A stretch of 43,541 nucleotides of DNA, from contig MNCI01006092.1 of the NCBI GenBank assembly GCA_015680685.1, positions 232,356 to 275,896 of the forward strand. The letters are read 5' to 3'. Position numbers and translations under genes: made by a program. The stretch is from Gnetum montanum. Taxonomy: Eukaryota > Streptophyta > Gnetopsida > Gnetales > Gnetaceae. Position 1 is the stretch's first letter; the number at the start of each line of letters is the position of its first letter. The notes under the pieces are model-generated. The model saw only the letters and a list, made by a program, of their open reading frames with translations, had not been told where the DNA came from and did not search any database. Below are positions 8,481 through 19,200 of the stretch, piece after piece.

Positions 8481-9582
8481 TCAGAGAATGGAGTGGGGAC
8501 ATGCCTAGAGCAGCGCGCATTCTAGCCTAAATGTTATCAAGTGTGNTTATATTATATGGGTTAGACTATTGGACGGTGGGTTGAAAGGCCGAAAGTTGTG
8601 CGACCGGGGGTTGCACTTGTGGCACGTGATAGGGGAGAGGCTGTGGTTGCTATGGCGGTGGCTGTACTGGTGGAACGTTGGCTGGTTGCACCATATGGGG
8701 TGGGATATTGTAGTGAGGAGATTGATGTTGCTGTGGTTGAGCGCCCATCGTTACCCGTTGTGCAACTATGTTTTGTGAAGGGACCCCCTGTTGGGTTACG
8801 GTGGTATAAGGGGCTGTATGCGTTTGAATGTGCCGGATGTAGTGAGCGGATGTGGATGCCGGTATTACGTGTGGCATCCCTATCACTCGGGGTGGGAGTG
8901 TTGCTTCCATGTTATCGCAAGGGGGCGGTGCTTGTGACGATGGGCCGACTACTGCATCGGGGACGATGGCGAGAGGGAGCATGCTGAATTCCGGATCAGT
9001 TGGAGGTGGCACATGAGCAAATGAGGATGTATGCAATGGAGGCATTTGTGTGTGAGTTAATCTGAGGGGTTGGATGGGCAGGATCTCCCCTGTACCAGGG
9101 TAAAAAATGGGGTTAACCTATGCTTGCGGGCTCAAAGTGTGGTAAGAATCCTCTTGTTCAGATTGAGCGGCAAAGTCGTCCTCTTCCTCTAGTTGGGACT
9201 CTAGTGCAGGCTGATCCAAGGAGTGTCTCCTTTGCAGGAGGAGCCTTGTGATAAGCTCCGAATACTGCTCCAGAATAGGGATGACATCATATGGTGAGGG
9301 CATGAACTTGCGTCCCCCTCTGTAAAAGAGTTCAAACTACCTCTTTACCTCCAGTTCGGCTCGGTCTATAGCCAGGCCAGCTTGTATCTTGATGCATATA
9401 AAGTTATATTGATCCTGAGTTACGATGTCAGAGGCCGGGTCTCTCCCTTGCAACCTTAGGGATCGGCGGGGCCCCGCGGTGGGTTGTACTCTCGGGTGTT
9501 GCGTGGCAGGCTGTTGGACAGCCATGGTGTCCATGACGTTAGTTACTTGAGCTGTTGCAGCGGTGGTGTTCACGGGGTTCAT

Positions 9583-10228
9583 GATGAATTGTTATGGGTG
9601 ACACGGGGTAGAGGAGCGAAATTAGTGTGCTTGGTATAGCGTAAACTAAGGGACAGAGTGCAATGTATACGCTTCAACATTCAGCATATAGCGTCAACAT
9701 AGAAAACATATACAGCGTAAGGGGTGGAGCGTATACACTAGGCAGCGTATACAACTTTGGCGTAAAACATAGTGCAGCGTAAACACAACACAGCGTAAAC
9801 AGGATAGTGTAAAATAGAGTAGGGTGTAAACAAAGTACAGCGTAAAACAAGACAGTGTGGACAAGGCTCAGCCTAAAATAGGTACAGCGTAAATAGAATA
9901 CAGCGTAAATAATGCTCAGTGTAAGACAAGGGTCAGCGTAAATATTGAACAATGTAGACGCTAGACAGTTCGCAGGATGAGTTTTCAGGCTCGACTGCAT
10001 AGACGCTAGGGTTTGTGGACATTCCACGTGAAGTTGGTAGCGTATACGCTGAAAGACTTGCAGAGTTTGACACTGGGCAGCAAAAACGCTGATGAGCGTA
10101 GACGTTGGTAAGCGTGCAAGCAATGTTTTCAGACGAGGCTGGGGTTTCAGCAGGAAACGACGTGGTTGGCAGCGTATACGCTCAGCAACGTAGACGCTAA
10201 GAAGTTTGCGAGTGAGGTTTTTAGGATG
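9583..10228 (-). other. Gag 5' leader rich in GTTTACGCTG repeats
   Basis: This region lies between the gag ATG and the candidate primer binding site. It is dominated on the minus strand by GTTTACGCTG-type repeats, the same motif seen at 590-1545. Long open frames here simply follow the repeat, which happens to lack stops, so no protein is called. Confidence 0.55.
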
Positions 10229-10246
10229 CCCTCCTTCTAACGCCAA
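10229..10246 (-). promoter_or_regulatory. Candidate primer binding site of the gag-protease element
   Basis: The minus strand reads TTGGCGTTAGAAGGAGGG. TTGGCG starts are usual for plant Ty3/gypsy primer binding sites, and the AGAAGGAGGG part resembles leaders of the Tat branch as I remember them. The priming tRNA was not identified. It is placed between the minus-strand TATA box (10791) and the gag ATG (9582), as expected for a site just after a 5' LTR. Confidence 0.45.
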
Positions 10247-11290
10247 TTTCTGTGCTGCCTGAAATTGTCGGTCACCGGCTAGAAGGAAACAGAGACCGTG
10301 GGATCGCAGGATGAGCACAGAAGACCTTGCCTTCGCCTGAGGGCGAGCTGGAGTGCACGAAGGTAGAGTACCTTGGGTGGTCCGCACGCGGATCAGACAA
10401 GGATTTACCCGCACGTATGCCGAAGTGCTATACACTGGGTTATGCGTAAACAACGTAAACGGGCGTAAACGACGTAGCAGATGTGACAAGGCGTAAACGT
10501 AAATGGGCACAAATAGAAAACATGCAAGAAATTAACGTAAACTGTAAACAGTGGTATTATAGAGTTAGAATACAGTGCACTAGTCTAACGCAGTTGTGAT
10601 GGACACAAGGTGGACGAAAAGCCCCGGTGAATGCAGGGATGGCTGGGCTGGTATACGCTGTAGGCGCGACGTAGAGACAGCGTACAGGTTTTCCAGCGTA
10701 AGACGGTTTTGGCTCTGGTGCGCAGCGTAATTGCTCCTGGGTATGCTCTGGGATTTCTGCCAACCGTCTAAGTGAAGTGGAAAAGTGGGGTTTTTATACC
10801 GGTTGTTACGCTAGACTCGGGTTAGGAGACACGTGGCGCGTTGACTGAGTGCATACAATTTACAAATATACAACATATTACATCTACTGGGCGTATACGT
10901 GGGGCGTATACGCTACATCAGGCCGGCGTACATGCTGGGCATATACGCTGGACATGTTGGGCGTGTGAACTTGGGTGGAGATGCCATGGACGTTGGGTGT
11001 ACACGCCGACAATGGTTGGGTGTATACGCCGGGCGTATACGCTGACGACTGTCGACTTGCTTCAATTCTTGCTCTTCGGTGTTGTCTCCATTCTGTCATT
11101 GAGACTTCATCGTCGGGCGTGTCCATCTGTACATTGGGCGCGTAAGTCGAATGTCTGCTGGGTGTATACGTTGGGGATGTCGGGCATATACGCTGGGCGT
11201 ATATGCCGTTGATGCTGGCCGTATACGCTGGTACTGCACTTAGTGAAAAGTAAGCCTTTTGATTCTAGAAGTTGCAATGTGCGACGCCAA
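10247..11290 (-). mobile_element. Probable 5' LTR of the gag-protease element
   Basis: This stretch has a TATA box at 10791-10798 on the minus strand, many GCGTATACGC-like motifs upstream of it (10890-11230) and a candidate primer binding site directly after it. No second copy is in the window, so the partner LTR must lie left of position 1 or be lost, and the boundaries are approximate. A second motif, CATTTGGCGTCGC on the minus strand (11293-11281), is an alternative LTR/primer-site junction. In that case the LTR would lie to the right of 11290 and this stretch would be leader. Confidence 0.4.
10791..10798 (-). promoter_or_regulatory. TATA box of the gag-protease element
   Basis: The minus strand reads GGTATAAAAACCCC. 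It lies about 545 bases before the candidate primer binding site and 1.2 kb before the gag ATG, a normal LTR U3/R layout. No other TATA box was noted on this strand between 9.6 and 11.3 kb. Confidence 0.5.
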
Positions 11291-12100
11291 ATGTAGCCAT
11301 GGCCGTTTGTGGGTCCTAGGGACCTGCTTCTTGTTGGGGAAGCACTAAGCTCGAAATCTTGTGGTGTTTCACTATCCTATGGTGATGAATATCCATTTCC
11401 TAATCAATCATCAAATTTATATATATATGAATTAGCTATTGGAATTATCACAAATTTTTTTGCATGGCATAATAAGCAATAAGCTACAAGGATCATTGTG
11501 TCAATGTAGAATAAATAGCATAGAAAAGTAAATGGAAAAAAATAATAAATATATATTAAGTTATAGTGCTACAATGAAGGGAAATACATCTTTCTCTTTA
11601 TTACTGTCATGAAATACATCTAGGTACAGTATACTTGAATAGATATTTCAGACAATGGACTCAACATGTGCTATAGAAATTCACCAACAATACTACAAGA
11701 TTCAAAAAATAAACTAATAGAGTTTACCTATTATGAAACTAAAAGAATCCATAGATACAGCTATTGGATGCATATTTATAGTCATAACTACCTCGGGAGA
11801 TGTCTCGTCTCTAACATTGCATGATAGTATTTCACAACCATGATTTTTTCATTCATCATACCTTCATGACTAACTAAAAACTCAAGTTAAGTTTATGAAA
11901 GAGAGATACATTTTCCTTACAAAATTGATAAGGTGACACTAATTGACTAACTAATTAGTTAATATTGCAAAAGTATGAGTGCTACATTTGACAAAATTAT
12001 TTAATTAGTATATATTCTACAAAAACGAAAATGATAAATAATAAAAATTTACAAAAAAATCCTCAAAATTTTTTAAAAATTCTTTAAATAATTTCTAGCA
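11291..12100. other. Transition from GC-rich unit to AT-rich chromovirus flank
   Basis: No gene is seen. GC-rich sequence ends near 11385 and very AT-rich sequence begins. The stretch may hold the 3' LTR of the minus-strand chromovirus, which should start just left of its chromodomain. No matching second LTR could be found by eye near 16-17 kb. Confidence 0.35.
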
Positions 12101-12129
12101 GTGATAGTTCCTTTCTTTCTAGGTTTGAT

Positions 12130-12340
12130 GGTGTCTCCTTTTCCTATGGTCACTACTTATTTAGAATGAACTAGCTTCACAAGTTGCCTCTTGATTCCCA
12201 TGTTATTACCAAAGATATTTCACCATAGAAATTACTTTACTATATAGTTATCTTTCTTTTCTATCTAAAATTCTTATGAGATATTCTTAATAAGTAATAT
12301 TTTGTTGTACATCTATTTCTTTGCATTATATAACATGATT
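12130..12340 (-). pseudogene. Chromodomain at the integrase C terminus
   Basis: The minus strand gives EIDVQQNITY, then a stop, EYLIRILDRKER, VISMVKYLW and HGNQEATCEA. This is the typical plant Tekay-type run of E-IxVxxxLxY, P-x-I-LDRK, VKVLW and EEATWE, with three stops. Chromodomains of this group contact histone marks. Confidence 0.8.
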
Positions 12341-12344
12341 TTCA

Positions 12345-13260
12345 TCTAGAAAATACTTCTTTAAGAGAGAACTATGAAAGACATCATGAATTCCTCCTAA
12401 ACATGGTGGTAAGGCTAATTGATATGCTACTTTTCTAGTCTTCTTGATTATTTCAAATGGACCTTCATATATCAAAGCTAACTTTTCTTTCTACCAAAAC
12501 ATAAATAGATATTTTTTCAAATCTACTTTCAAGAAGACATAATCACCAACTTGAAATGCAAGAGTTCTTCCTCTAAAGCTAGCATACTTAGTGTATTTAT
12601 CCTGAGTAGCCTTAATATATCCGTGAATTGTGTAAGCCTACTCTCTAGTTTGATCAAACAATTCTATATTTAACTACATTTTATCTTCCATAGTAGTTTA
12701 ATATATTGATGATCAACAAGGTCCACCATAAAGTATCTCATAAAGAGAAGCTTTAATACTTGTCTGATAATTGTTGTTATATGCAAATTCTACTAAAGGA
12801 AATATTTCATTTTAATCTTTGTTACATTTAAGTGTATAATCTTGGAGAACATCTTCTAGGATTTTATTTACTCACTCTATTTGCCCATCCATTTGAGGAT
12901 GATAAGCAAAACTTATATTTAATTTAGTGGTTGTAGTGAAGTGGGTAGTAAGAAAATGAAAATGTTTTGTTAATAAATCTACCATAATCAATATAGCATC
13001 ATGTTTCTTTCTTGTGTTTGGTAATACCCAAAATGAAGTTCATTCTAATAATCTTCCACTTCCATTGAGATATGTTATCAACATGAAGTAGTCCTTTTGG
13101 TTTCTAATGTTTAACTTGTTAACAAATTAAACATTTAGAAAAACAATTAGCTATCTCTTACTTCATCTTAGGCCACTAATTTTGTCTTCTCAAGATTTGA
13201 AATATTTTATCACCTCCATGATGCATTTGATATCTGCTAATATGAGCCTTTTCCAATAGT
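12345..13260 (-). pseudogene. Integrase of the chromovirus
   Basis: Several blocks are seen on the minus strand. An N-terminal zinc-binding part has ISRYQMHHGG (about 13240) and CLIC-QVK (about 13120). The catalytic core follows, where the usual MDFI reads MNFILG (about 13030), so the first catalytic Asp is Asn. Next come FAYHPQMDGQIE (about 12900) and FAYNNNYQTSI. The C-terminal part has FQVGDYVFLKV and YEGPFEIIKKT-VAYQLALPP (about 12550-12400). Several stops interrupt it. It would have joined element DNA to the host chromosome. Confidence 0.85.
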
Positions 13261-13439
13261 TTCTATCTTACCACTTTGGGTACACAATCTACCTTTCAAA
13301 ATTAACTCATTTTTTCCTTCTGTAAATAATCATAAGAAATATGACTTAATTTTGAAATCTTGTCTTAGCACTAATCATCTAAATTCTATTCTTTACTAAT
13401 CTCATCCCTTAAAATTAATTACATGATCAAGATATTTAT

Positions 13440-13810
13440 CTTTCCAATCTTCCTACTAAGTGCATTTGCTACTACATTTGCTTTTCTAACATCATATTTA
13501 ATATTAAAACCAAAATTCATAAGTAATTCAATCCATCTACATTGCCACAAATTTAATTATGGCTAGGTCTTAAGATATTATAGACTCATATGGTCTATCC
13601 ATACAGTTAGGTTCTCTCTAAACAAATAATGTCTTCATATATTTAGTGTAAAAATAATAGCTACTAACTCCATATAGGATATCTAACTTCAAGGCTCTTT
13701 AGTTGTCAAGAAGCATAGGCAACAACATGTCCTTCTTATATGAGGACATATCCTAATCCTTCAATTGAATCATTAGTATACACATCTAATGGTTTACTTG
13801 GGGTTGGTGA
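13440..13810 (-). pseudogene. RNase H of the chromovirus
   Basis: On the minus strand the frame reads VYTNDSIEGLGYVLI, then a stop and EGHVVAYAS, QLKSLEVRYPIW, WIDHM and RWIELL, followed by VVANALSRK near 13450. The order matches plant Ty3 RNase H domains, which end with VADALSR-like residues. Stops are frequent. Confidence 0.8.
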
Positions 13811-13939
13811 TACTCAAATAAGAGCTGATGTGAACTATCTCTTTAATTCTAAAAATGCTTGTTCATACTTTTTTAGTCCAATGAAATGATTGATTCTTCC
13901 TTAATAACTTGATTAAAGGAGATGCAATTCTAGCAAAAT

Positions 13940-14570
13940 ATTTAACAAGCATTTGATAGTAACTTTCTAACCCCAAGAAGCTACTCACTTTTGTGATAGT
14001 AATAGGCCTTGGCTAATTTCCAATTACTTGAGTCTTCATTGGGTTGATTGTTGTTCCTTCTTTTGATACTATGTGACCAAGAAATTGTACTTCTTTTGGC
14101 CAAAATGAGCACTTAGAGGATTGAGCATAAAATTAATTTTCTCTTAAAATATGTAATACTTTCCTCAAATCTCTCACATATTTCTCCTCACTTTTAGAAT
14201 ATACCAAAATATCATCAATAAATACTATTACAAATTTATCTAGATAATGCCTTAATAAACCATTCATTAAATGCATAAATACTATAAAAGTATTTGTTAA
14301 TCCAAATAGTAATACAAGAAATTCAAAGTATCCATATCTTGTCTTGAATGTAGTTTTTGAAACATCTTCTTCTTTAATCCTAAGTTGATGATATCTATAC
14401 TTTAAATCTATTTTGAAAAATATAGTCGCATCCCTTAACTAATCAAATAAATCATCTATTATAGGTAAAGGATATTTATTCTTAATAGTAAATTGGTTCA
14501 ACCATTTATAATCAATGCATAGCCTTAAATTCCATTCATTAATTCTCACAAATAATAATAGTGCATCCCC
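13940..14570 (-). pseudogene. Reverse transcriptase of the chromovirus
   Basis: Clear RT blocks on the minus strand: [21 protein letters not shown] (about 14530), FFKIDLKYRYHQLRI, TRYGYFEFLVLLFGLTN, then IVFIDDILVYSKSEE with the catalytic FIDD box (about 14225-14211), and FLGHIVSKEG. This copies RNA to DNA inside the particle. It is one of the better preserved parts, with few stops in this stretch. Confidence 0.9.
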
Positions 14571-14899
14571 AAAAAAAAGTAGGTTAAGACCTTTATCTAA
14601 AAGTTCTTACACTTGTATTATGAGCTATGCTAACTGAACTGGAAACATCTAATACAGTGCCATAGAAATTAGTTCTATTTCTAGTTTAAGAGTAATCTCT
14701 ACTGCTATTTCTCTTTTTAGAGATAGCATTAGTAATTCTTTTTATAAATATATTTCAAAATTCATTAACTACTAGAATATCAACTATATCATCCTTCTTA
14801 TTTTTCGATTTGACAATAGCCATAAAATAAGTATGTTCTTTTGTAATCATTTTCATGAAATTTTTAAAAGAAATCAAATCAACCTTAATGGGTCTTCCT

Positions 14900-15260
14900 G
14901 TAGCTACAATAAAACTTCTTGTTTATCTCTTAACTCCAGTTGAACTATCATAGTCTTGTCATAAAGAAATCCATCATATCTACTTAACCAATCAATTCTT
15001 GAAATAATATCATATTCTCCTAAATCCATAATATATACATTTTCATTCCATTTCTTATCTTGTATCCTTAGTGGAAGCTCCTTATACTTATATTCTACTA
15101 TGTATCCATTGTATCCCACATCTTGAACAAATAATGGAATTTCTACTTTTTCAAATGATACATTTAATCTTTTCACTAATTCACTATTAATAAAAGAATG
15201 GCTTCCTCCAAGATTGAAATGAATAAGGATAGGCTATGCATAAAGTGTATCTTCAACCTC
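14900..15260 (-). pseudogene. Aspartic protease of the chromovirus
   Basis: The minus strand reads ILIHFNLGGSHSFINSEL (about 15230-15180), where family members have (F/L)DSGA(S/T)HSFI, so the catalytic Asp is Asn and Ser is Leu. Downstream the open stretch 15176-14904 continues with LPLRIQDKKW and DIISRIDWLSRYDG, the usual C-terminal strand. The active site is therefore lost. Confidence 0.8.
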
Positions 15261-15449
15261 AATCATAGTGTTACGTTGCTTCTCTATATCTCTCCCTAGT
15301 ATGTTAGATTTAACCTTGATTCATAAATCTTCCACCTCTTTCTTGATTATTGCCAATTCCTCTATTCTTTTGAACCACCCTAGGATTTGGACAATCTTAG
15401 GATTTGGAACCACAAGTTCTATTCCCCTACTCTACATAGAACTTTACCT

Positions 15450-16050
15450 CTAAAGCAACTTTGGATACTCTTTTATAATATGGTAAGCTTCTTTACAATA
15501 GAAGTAAATGCTAGATCTTGATGGAATTTTGAGATTTAAGGGATGAATTGGTCTATTTAATCTACTAGATTGTTGTTGAACTGGTCCATTAAATCATCAA
15601 GACTATGTTGAACTAGATCATTCATTCTACTGGGCTACATAAATTTACCCTAATCAATTCTAGTTATAACTCCTTTCAACAATAATTGCTTTGACTTGTG
15701 CCTCTTCATAATTTCCAAAGCCAATGCTGCAACTATGATTTTGATGGAAAACCTTAATCCTTTTACAAATTTTCTAGTATAGATAGCCTATTTTTGTAAT
15801 ATATGGGGAACATATTCATGTAGTTCAGTAAAACTATTATCATAGTCATAGACAGACATGAATCTCTAAATCAATCAATTGAACTCATCTTCTTTCTTCT
15901 CTAGTTGGGCCTTAGAGAGATACCTATCTTTGAAAACTTTAATGAATTGCTTCAATTATATCTCTTTATCTTCTCAATGTTTAATTCTTTACTCTACCTC
16001 TCACCATCACTCAGCCACATCTTCTAACTGATACAAAACTACAAACTTCC
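15450..16050 (-). pseudogene. gag: Gag remnant of the chromovirus
   Basis: A zinc-knuckle remnant is read on the minus strand at about 15530-15470 (YFYCKEAYHIIKEYP), where the first Cys and last Cys are lost. Upstream, about 16020-15600, broken frames contain helical capsid-like residues. The start codon could not be set. Confidence 0.55.
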
Positions 16051-17357
16051 ATTATCAGCTAAGAAAAATTGATCACATAAATATTATTATTTTACTTAAA
16101 AAAACACAAAAGATTTTAAAAATAGCCAAAATTCCATAAAATTTCTCACAAAATTCTATCTATAGCAAGAGCTAATCCAAAATAATCATAAAATATTTAA
16201 GAAGCAAGTTGGACAAAGTTTTGACAATTTCAAAAGTTCCTCCAAAAGATAGAAAATGGTTTGAATAAGATTATAATAGAAATTTTCATACAAAAATAAG
16301 CCCAAACTAACAACATTTGGCATAGTCTTAGATTAATAATTAAAATAGTGGAATAATAATGAAAACTAGAAAGAAGAAAGAAAGAATAGAAAATCCATCA
16401 TAAAACAAGATAGCTAAAGAAATCGATGAGAGGTTTTCAATAAAGGTAAATTTAGAAAACTTGCTATGCATACATGCATGGATGGAGGAAAACCAAACCA
16501 AAATATTGACTTCTAGATGATCTAGGGCACATTTTCTTGGTTTGGTTTCACCAATGGTTAGAACACTAAAGAATCAAGACTAGATGGAACTGGTGGTGAC
16601 AAGTATGATCTTGCACTCAGAAAAGAAACTTAGAGGCCTATCCCCACTATGCGAATAGGTAGTGATGAAGGAATTTAGCAATGGATCTCTTATGGGATGT
16701 AAGATGTGCTTACATGCTCTTATGAGCTAATTGAATGGTTGGCTAGGGATCTGGCAATGTTGTGCTTTCACCTTCTCTCTCATGTTCATCATTCATTCTC
16801 CATCTCTTCCTTTTCATTCTTGTACATTATTTTGTATGGTAGGAACTTAATTGGACAAAGCAGAGGATGAGATTTGGCCATCCAAGGGGATGGACTTGTA
16901 TTTAATGATGATGTCTTACTACTTATTAGCAATCCATAGGTATCCCATCAATAGGTTTTACAAGAGTAACAAAAGTAGCTATCTGCTATGGGAAGGATCC
17001 ACTTGTCATCCTTGGTGAATTGATATTATAAGTGAGTGAGAAAAATCTTATCTTCTAGTGATGGTGGTGGTTTCATGACATAAAGCACTTGGTTGGTCTT
17101 TCATTTGGATAAGTGTTGATGCTACAAGCTTCAAGGTTTAATCATGAAAATCCCTTTTGCATTACCTTACTTATGTAAGTTTGTTTGATCTTCAGGAACC
17201 CTATTTATCTTCTATTTTTATAACCCTTATTTTCTTATCTTTGGATCATGGGAATGAAAAAATTTAACATTATGATTCACATCCCATAAGTTTGGATGTC
17301 ATATAAGATAATATTTTAATGTTTTAGTCTTTTTTTGTAACTTATTTTCTTCAATCC
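16051..17357. other. Gene-free AT-rich stretch right of the chromovirus
   Basis: No coding region is supported. It should include the 5' LTR of the minus-strand chromovirus. A TATA-like ATTAAATAC on the minus strand near 16895 is compatible with an LTR promoter but is weak. No primer binding site was recognised. Confidence 0.3.
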
Positions 17358-17657
17358 TGAAACACCATAAAATTTTAGGACCTTCATGCTTCAGTAGAGT
17401 CTTGGAATTTGGGCAAGGACTTCCACAAGTGTAATTTCATGATGGTTCAGCAGGAAAGTGTATGCACTAAAGATAGATTGTCCAGTCTGGCAAGTTTTCT
17501 CTCTCCAGGGCTGACAAGCCTACCGAACTCTCCATTCTGCCCAACTGGACAATTGACCCAGCTGACAGTCTACCCAAAGACCATGCTAGGAGTTGTCGAA
17601 AGTGTTCGGGATGAGAAAAATAGTTTAGCAAGTTTTCTAATGAAGAAGTCTGCTATC

Positions 17658-18185
17658 CTATGCTACGCTGTGCAGCATAGCAAGCCTTGAAAGATAACCG
17701 CTCAAGTGTCCAAGTGAAAATTGACAAAATGATTGCAAGACAAGTCAGAATCCAGCCAACATAAAGTGCTACGCTATGCTACACTATGTAGCATAGCAAA
17801 GGAAAAGAAGAAAGGCCCATCTTGCCAAGTGATTCCAACAAGAAGACTGCATGTTAGCAATACTTCGACCTTCAAAACTGGCTGCCCCACTTAGCCCTCA
17901 GGCCTCGAGCAAAGTTTCTTGCTAGAAAATGGCAAATTGAACAAGGAAGCATGATACACTGGCTGCTACACTATGCTATGCTACATAGCGTAGCAGAGTG
18001 TAGCAACAATGCAAAAACATCAAAAGTGTTCCAAACATGAGTTCAGAAAGTCCGAAGGCTTCCCAACATGAAGGAAAAAAGTTGCAGTTGTTTTCCTAAC
18101 CATACCTCAGAAAAATGCTCTTAGGCTCCTATGCAAATTTTTTTCAAGATCAGTGGCTATGCTATGCTACACTATGTAGCGTAGC
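17658..18185. repeat. Four palindromic hairpins (GCTATGCTACA type)
   Basis: Four inverted repeats share the words TATGCTAC and GTAGCATAG or variants: 17658-17680, 17773-17797, 17963-17996 and 18161-18185. The second is a perfect 11-bp inverted repeat (GCTATGCTACA) around the spacer CTA. The fourth has the same arms with one mismatch. The flanking sequence between them is not repeated, so they are dispersed motifs rather than a tandem array. Confidence 0.85.
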
Positions 18186-18611
18186 AAGTAGCTACTTACA
18201 CTACACCAATATGCTTAAAAACATGAGTAGTGCAACACTGGCATGAAAGCATCAAAACATCTTCGGGTAGCTCTAGAACTTGTTAGCAACAATATTTCTC
18301 ACTTTGGCATCTCCTTGGCAAAAATCAGCAATTTTACTTCATTTTGCATACCCCTGGTCAACTTCCAAAAAATTATTCCTACACTTGACCCTACTTGTAA
18401 GAGCAGGGAAGATGTAGTCCTGGAGCTTAGGCTCCATTTTGCTTACATTATTAGCACATTGGATTTCAGCACATGCAGTTTCGATGATATAGTCACAGTG
18501 TAACAAAGTTCACATCCAGCATCGCACACCTACACGGTACAGACATGTTAGCACCTTGTGGGGCCTAGGGCACGTGGCATCCAAACCATGTTTCTCTCCT
18601 ACTCCTCGGCC

Positions 18612-18619
18612 TATAAATA
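18612..18619 (+). promoter_or_regulatory. TATA box in the LTR-like unit
   Basis: TATAAATA follows a C-rich stretch (CTCCTCGGCC), a common plant LTR core promoter. It lies about 430 bases downstream of the last palindromic hairpin. Confidence 0.5.
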
Positions 18620-19200
18620 CATTGGCAAACAATGCTCAAGGGGTTGGCTTTTGTTGGCAAAAAAAGTTGGCTTTTGGTGCAATTGGCTTTTAAGTTGGCT
18701 TTCGAAGAGCATAGTTGGCATTTTGAGCATTCTGGTTACCTTTGAGTTCTCTGGTTGGCTCCAAACATCCCTTTCTGAGTCAAGCATTTTGGCATCCTAA
18801 CAAATAAAGTAGCAATCAGAAGACCTGTGACTATACTATCTAGTGTAAGCAGTGTCTCTCAGTGTTTCATAACCTATAGTATAACTTTCAGCAAGGCAAA
18901 GGATCAAATCCACAACCCTTGCGGTGGTGCACTCTCTCACCCAAATTTGTTTTGCTATTTGCTTACTGTTGTTGTTGTTTTGCATTATTTTCACCACTTT
19001 ACATTTTTTTATCATTGATTTACTTTGTGTGTCTCGCTTCCAAAACAAAAGTTCACGAAAGGTTAAGATACACCGATTAAGTCCTTGTCTGATCGACTAG
19101 ACCATTCAGGGCACCCCACNCCCCACTTCTATTTCTCTCCAGCACGGCCCTCACACGATTCGGGGTTAAACTGTTCACCCAGTAACCTCTCGGTGTTTCA

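Larger units (their letters stand above)
5718..9582 (-). pseudogene. Retrotransposon gag-protease polyprotein, Tat/Ogre-like Ty3/gypsy
   Basis: The gene starts with ATG at 9582 (MNPVNTTAAT) and runs to about 5718. Order: a Gln/Pro-rich N-terminal part, the gag core (8480-8217, with LAGRALDWYWALPRNSI), a YTPLPMKPSQL box (about 7870), a zinc-knuckle-like C-YH-GH-C motif, a Pro-rich repeat region and an aspartic protease. In-frame stops occur near 9336, 9117, 7670, 7575, 7456, 7162, 7015 and 6021. One frame change lies between 8650 and 8480, near the single N at 8546. No RT, RNase H or integrase follows; the next gene is the convergent plus-strand gene. It is thus a non-autonomous or deleted element that would need another element's polymerase. 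Confidence 0.85.
9640..11230. repeat. Dispersed CAGCGTAAAC / GCGTATACGC repeats, right cluster
   Basis: The motif family is the same as at 590-1545, at irregular spacing. Perfect palindromes are seen near 10040, 10172, 10905 and 11033, with many one-base variants such as GCATATACGC and GTGTATACGC. In 9640-10560 the CAGCGTAAAC form predominates, while 10600-11230 has mainly the palindromic form. Confidence 0.8.
12100..16050 (-). mobile_element. Decayed chromovirus (Ty3/gypsy, Tekay-like), gag to chromodomain
   Basis: Reading leftward from 16.05 kb the order is gag, protease, reverse transcriptase, RNase H, integrase and chromodomain. This order and the chromodomain at the integrase end define chromoviruses. 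Stops and frame changes occur throughout and the sequence is strongly AT-rich, so it is an old copy. LTRs and primer binding site could not be identified. The chromodomain would have guided insertion to particular chromatin. Confidence 0.85.
17358..19200 (+). mobile_element. LTR-like unit with TGAAACACC/GGTGTTTCA termini (solo LTR candidate)
   Basis: The ends form a 9-bp inverted repeat starting TG and ending CA, as LTRs do. Inside is a TATA box (18612-18619) two thirds of the way in, followed by about 580 bases of R/U5-like sequence. GC content is higher than on either side. No matching 5-bp target duplication is seen (AATCC before, GCCAC after), and neither a primer binding site nor a second copy was recognised. 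It may be a solo LTR, or one LTR of an element whose rest is lost. The two open frames in it (17409-17690, 18243-18503) resemble nothing I know. Confidence 0.45.

Noticed and set aside
9674-10510. Open frame of 278 codons on the minus strand in the gag leader
   Set aside because: Its composition follows the GTTTACGCTG repeat, which lacks stops in this frame. There is no domain, and it lies between the primer binding site region and gag.
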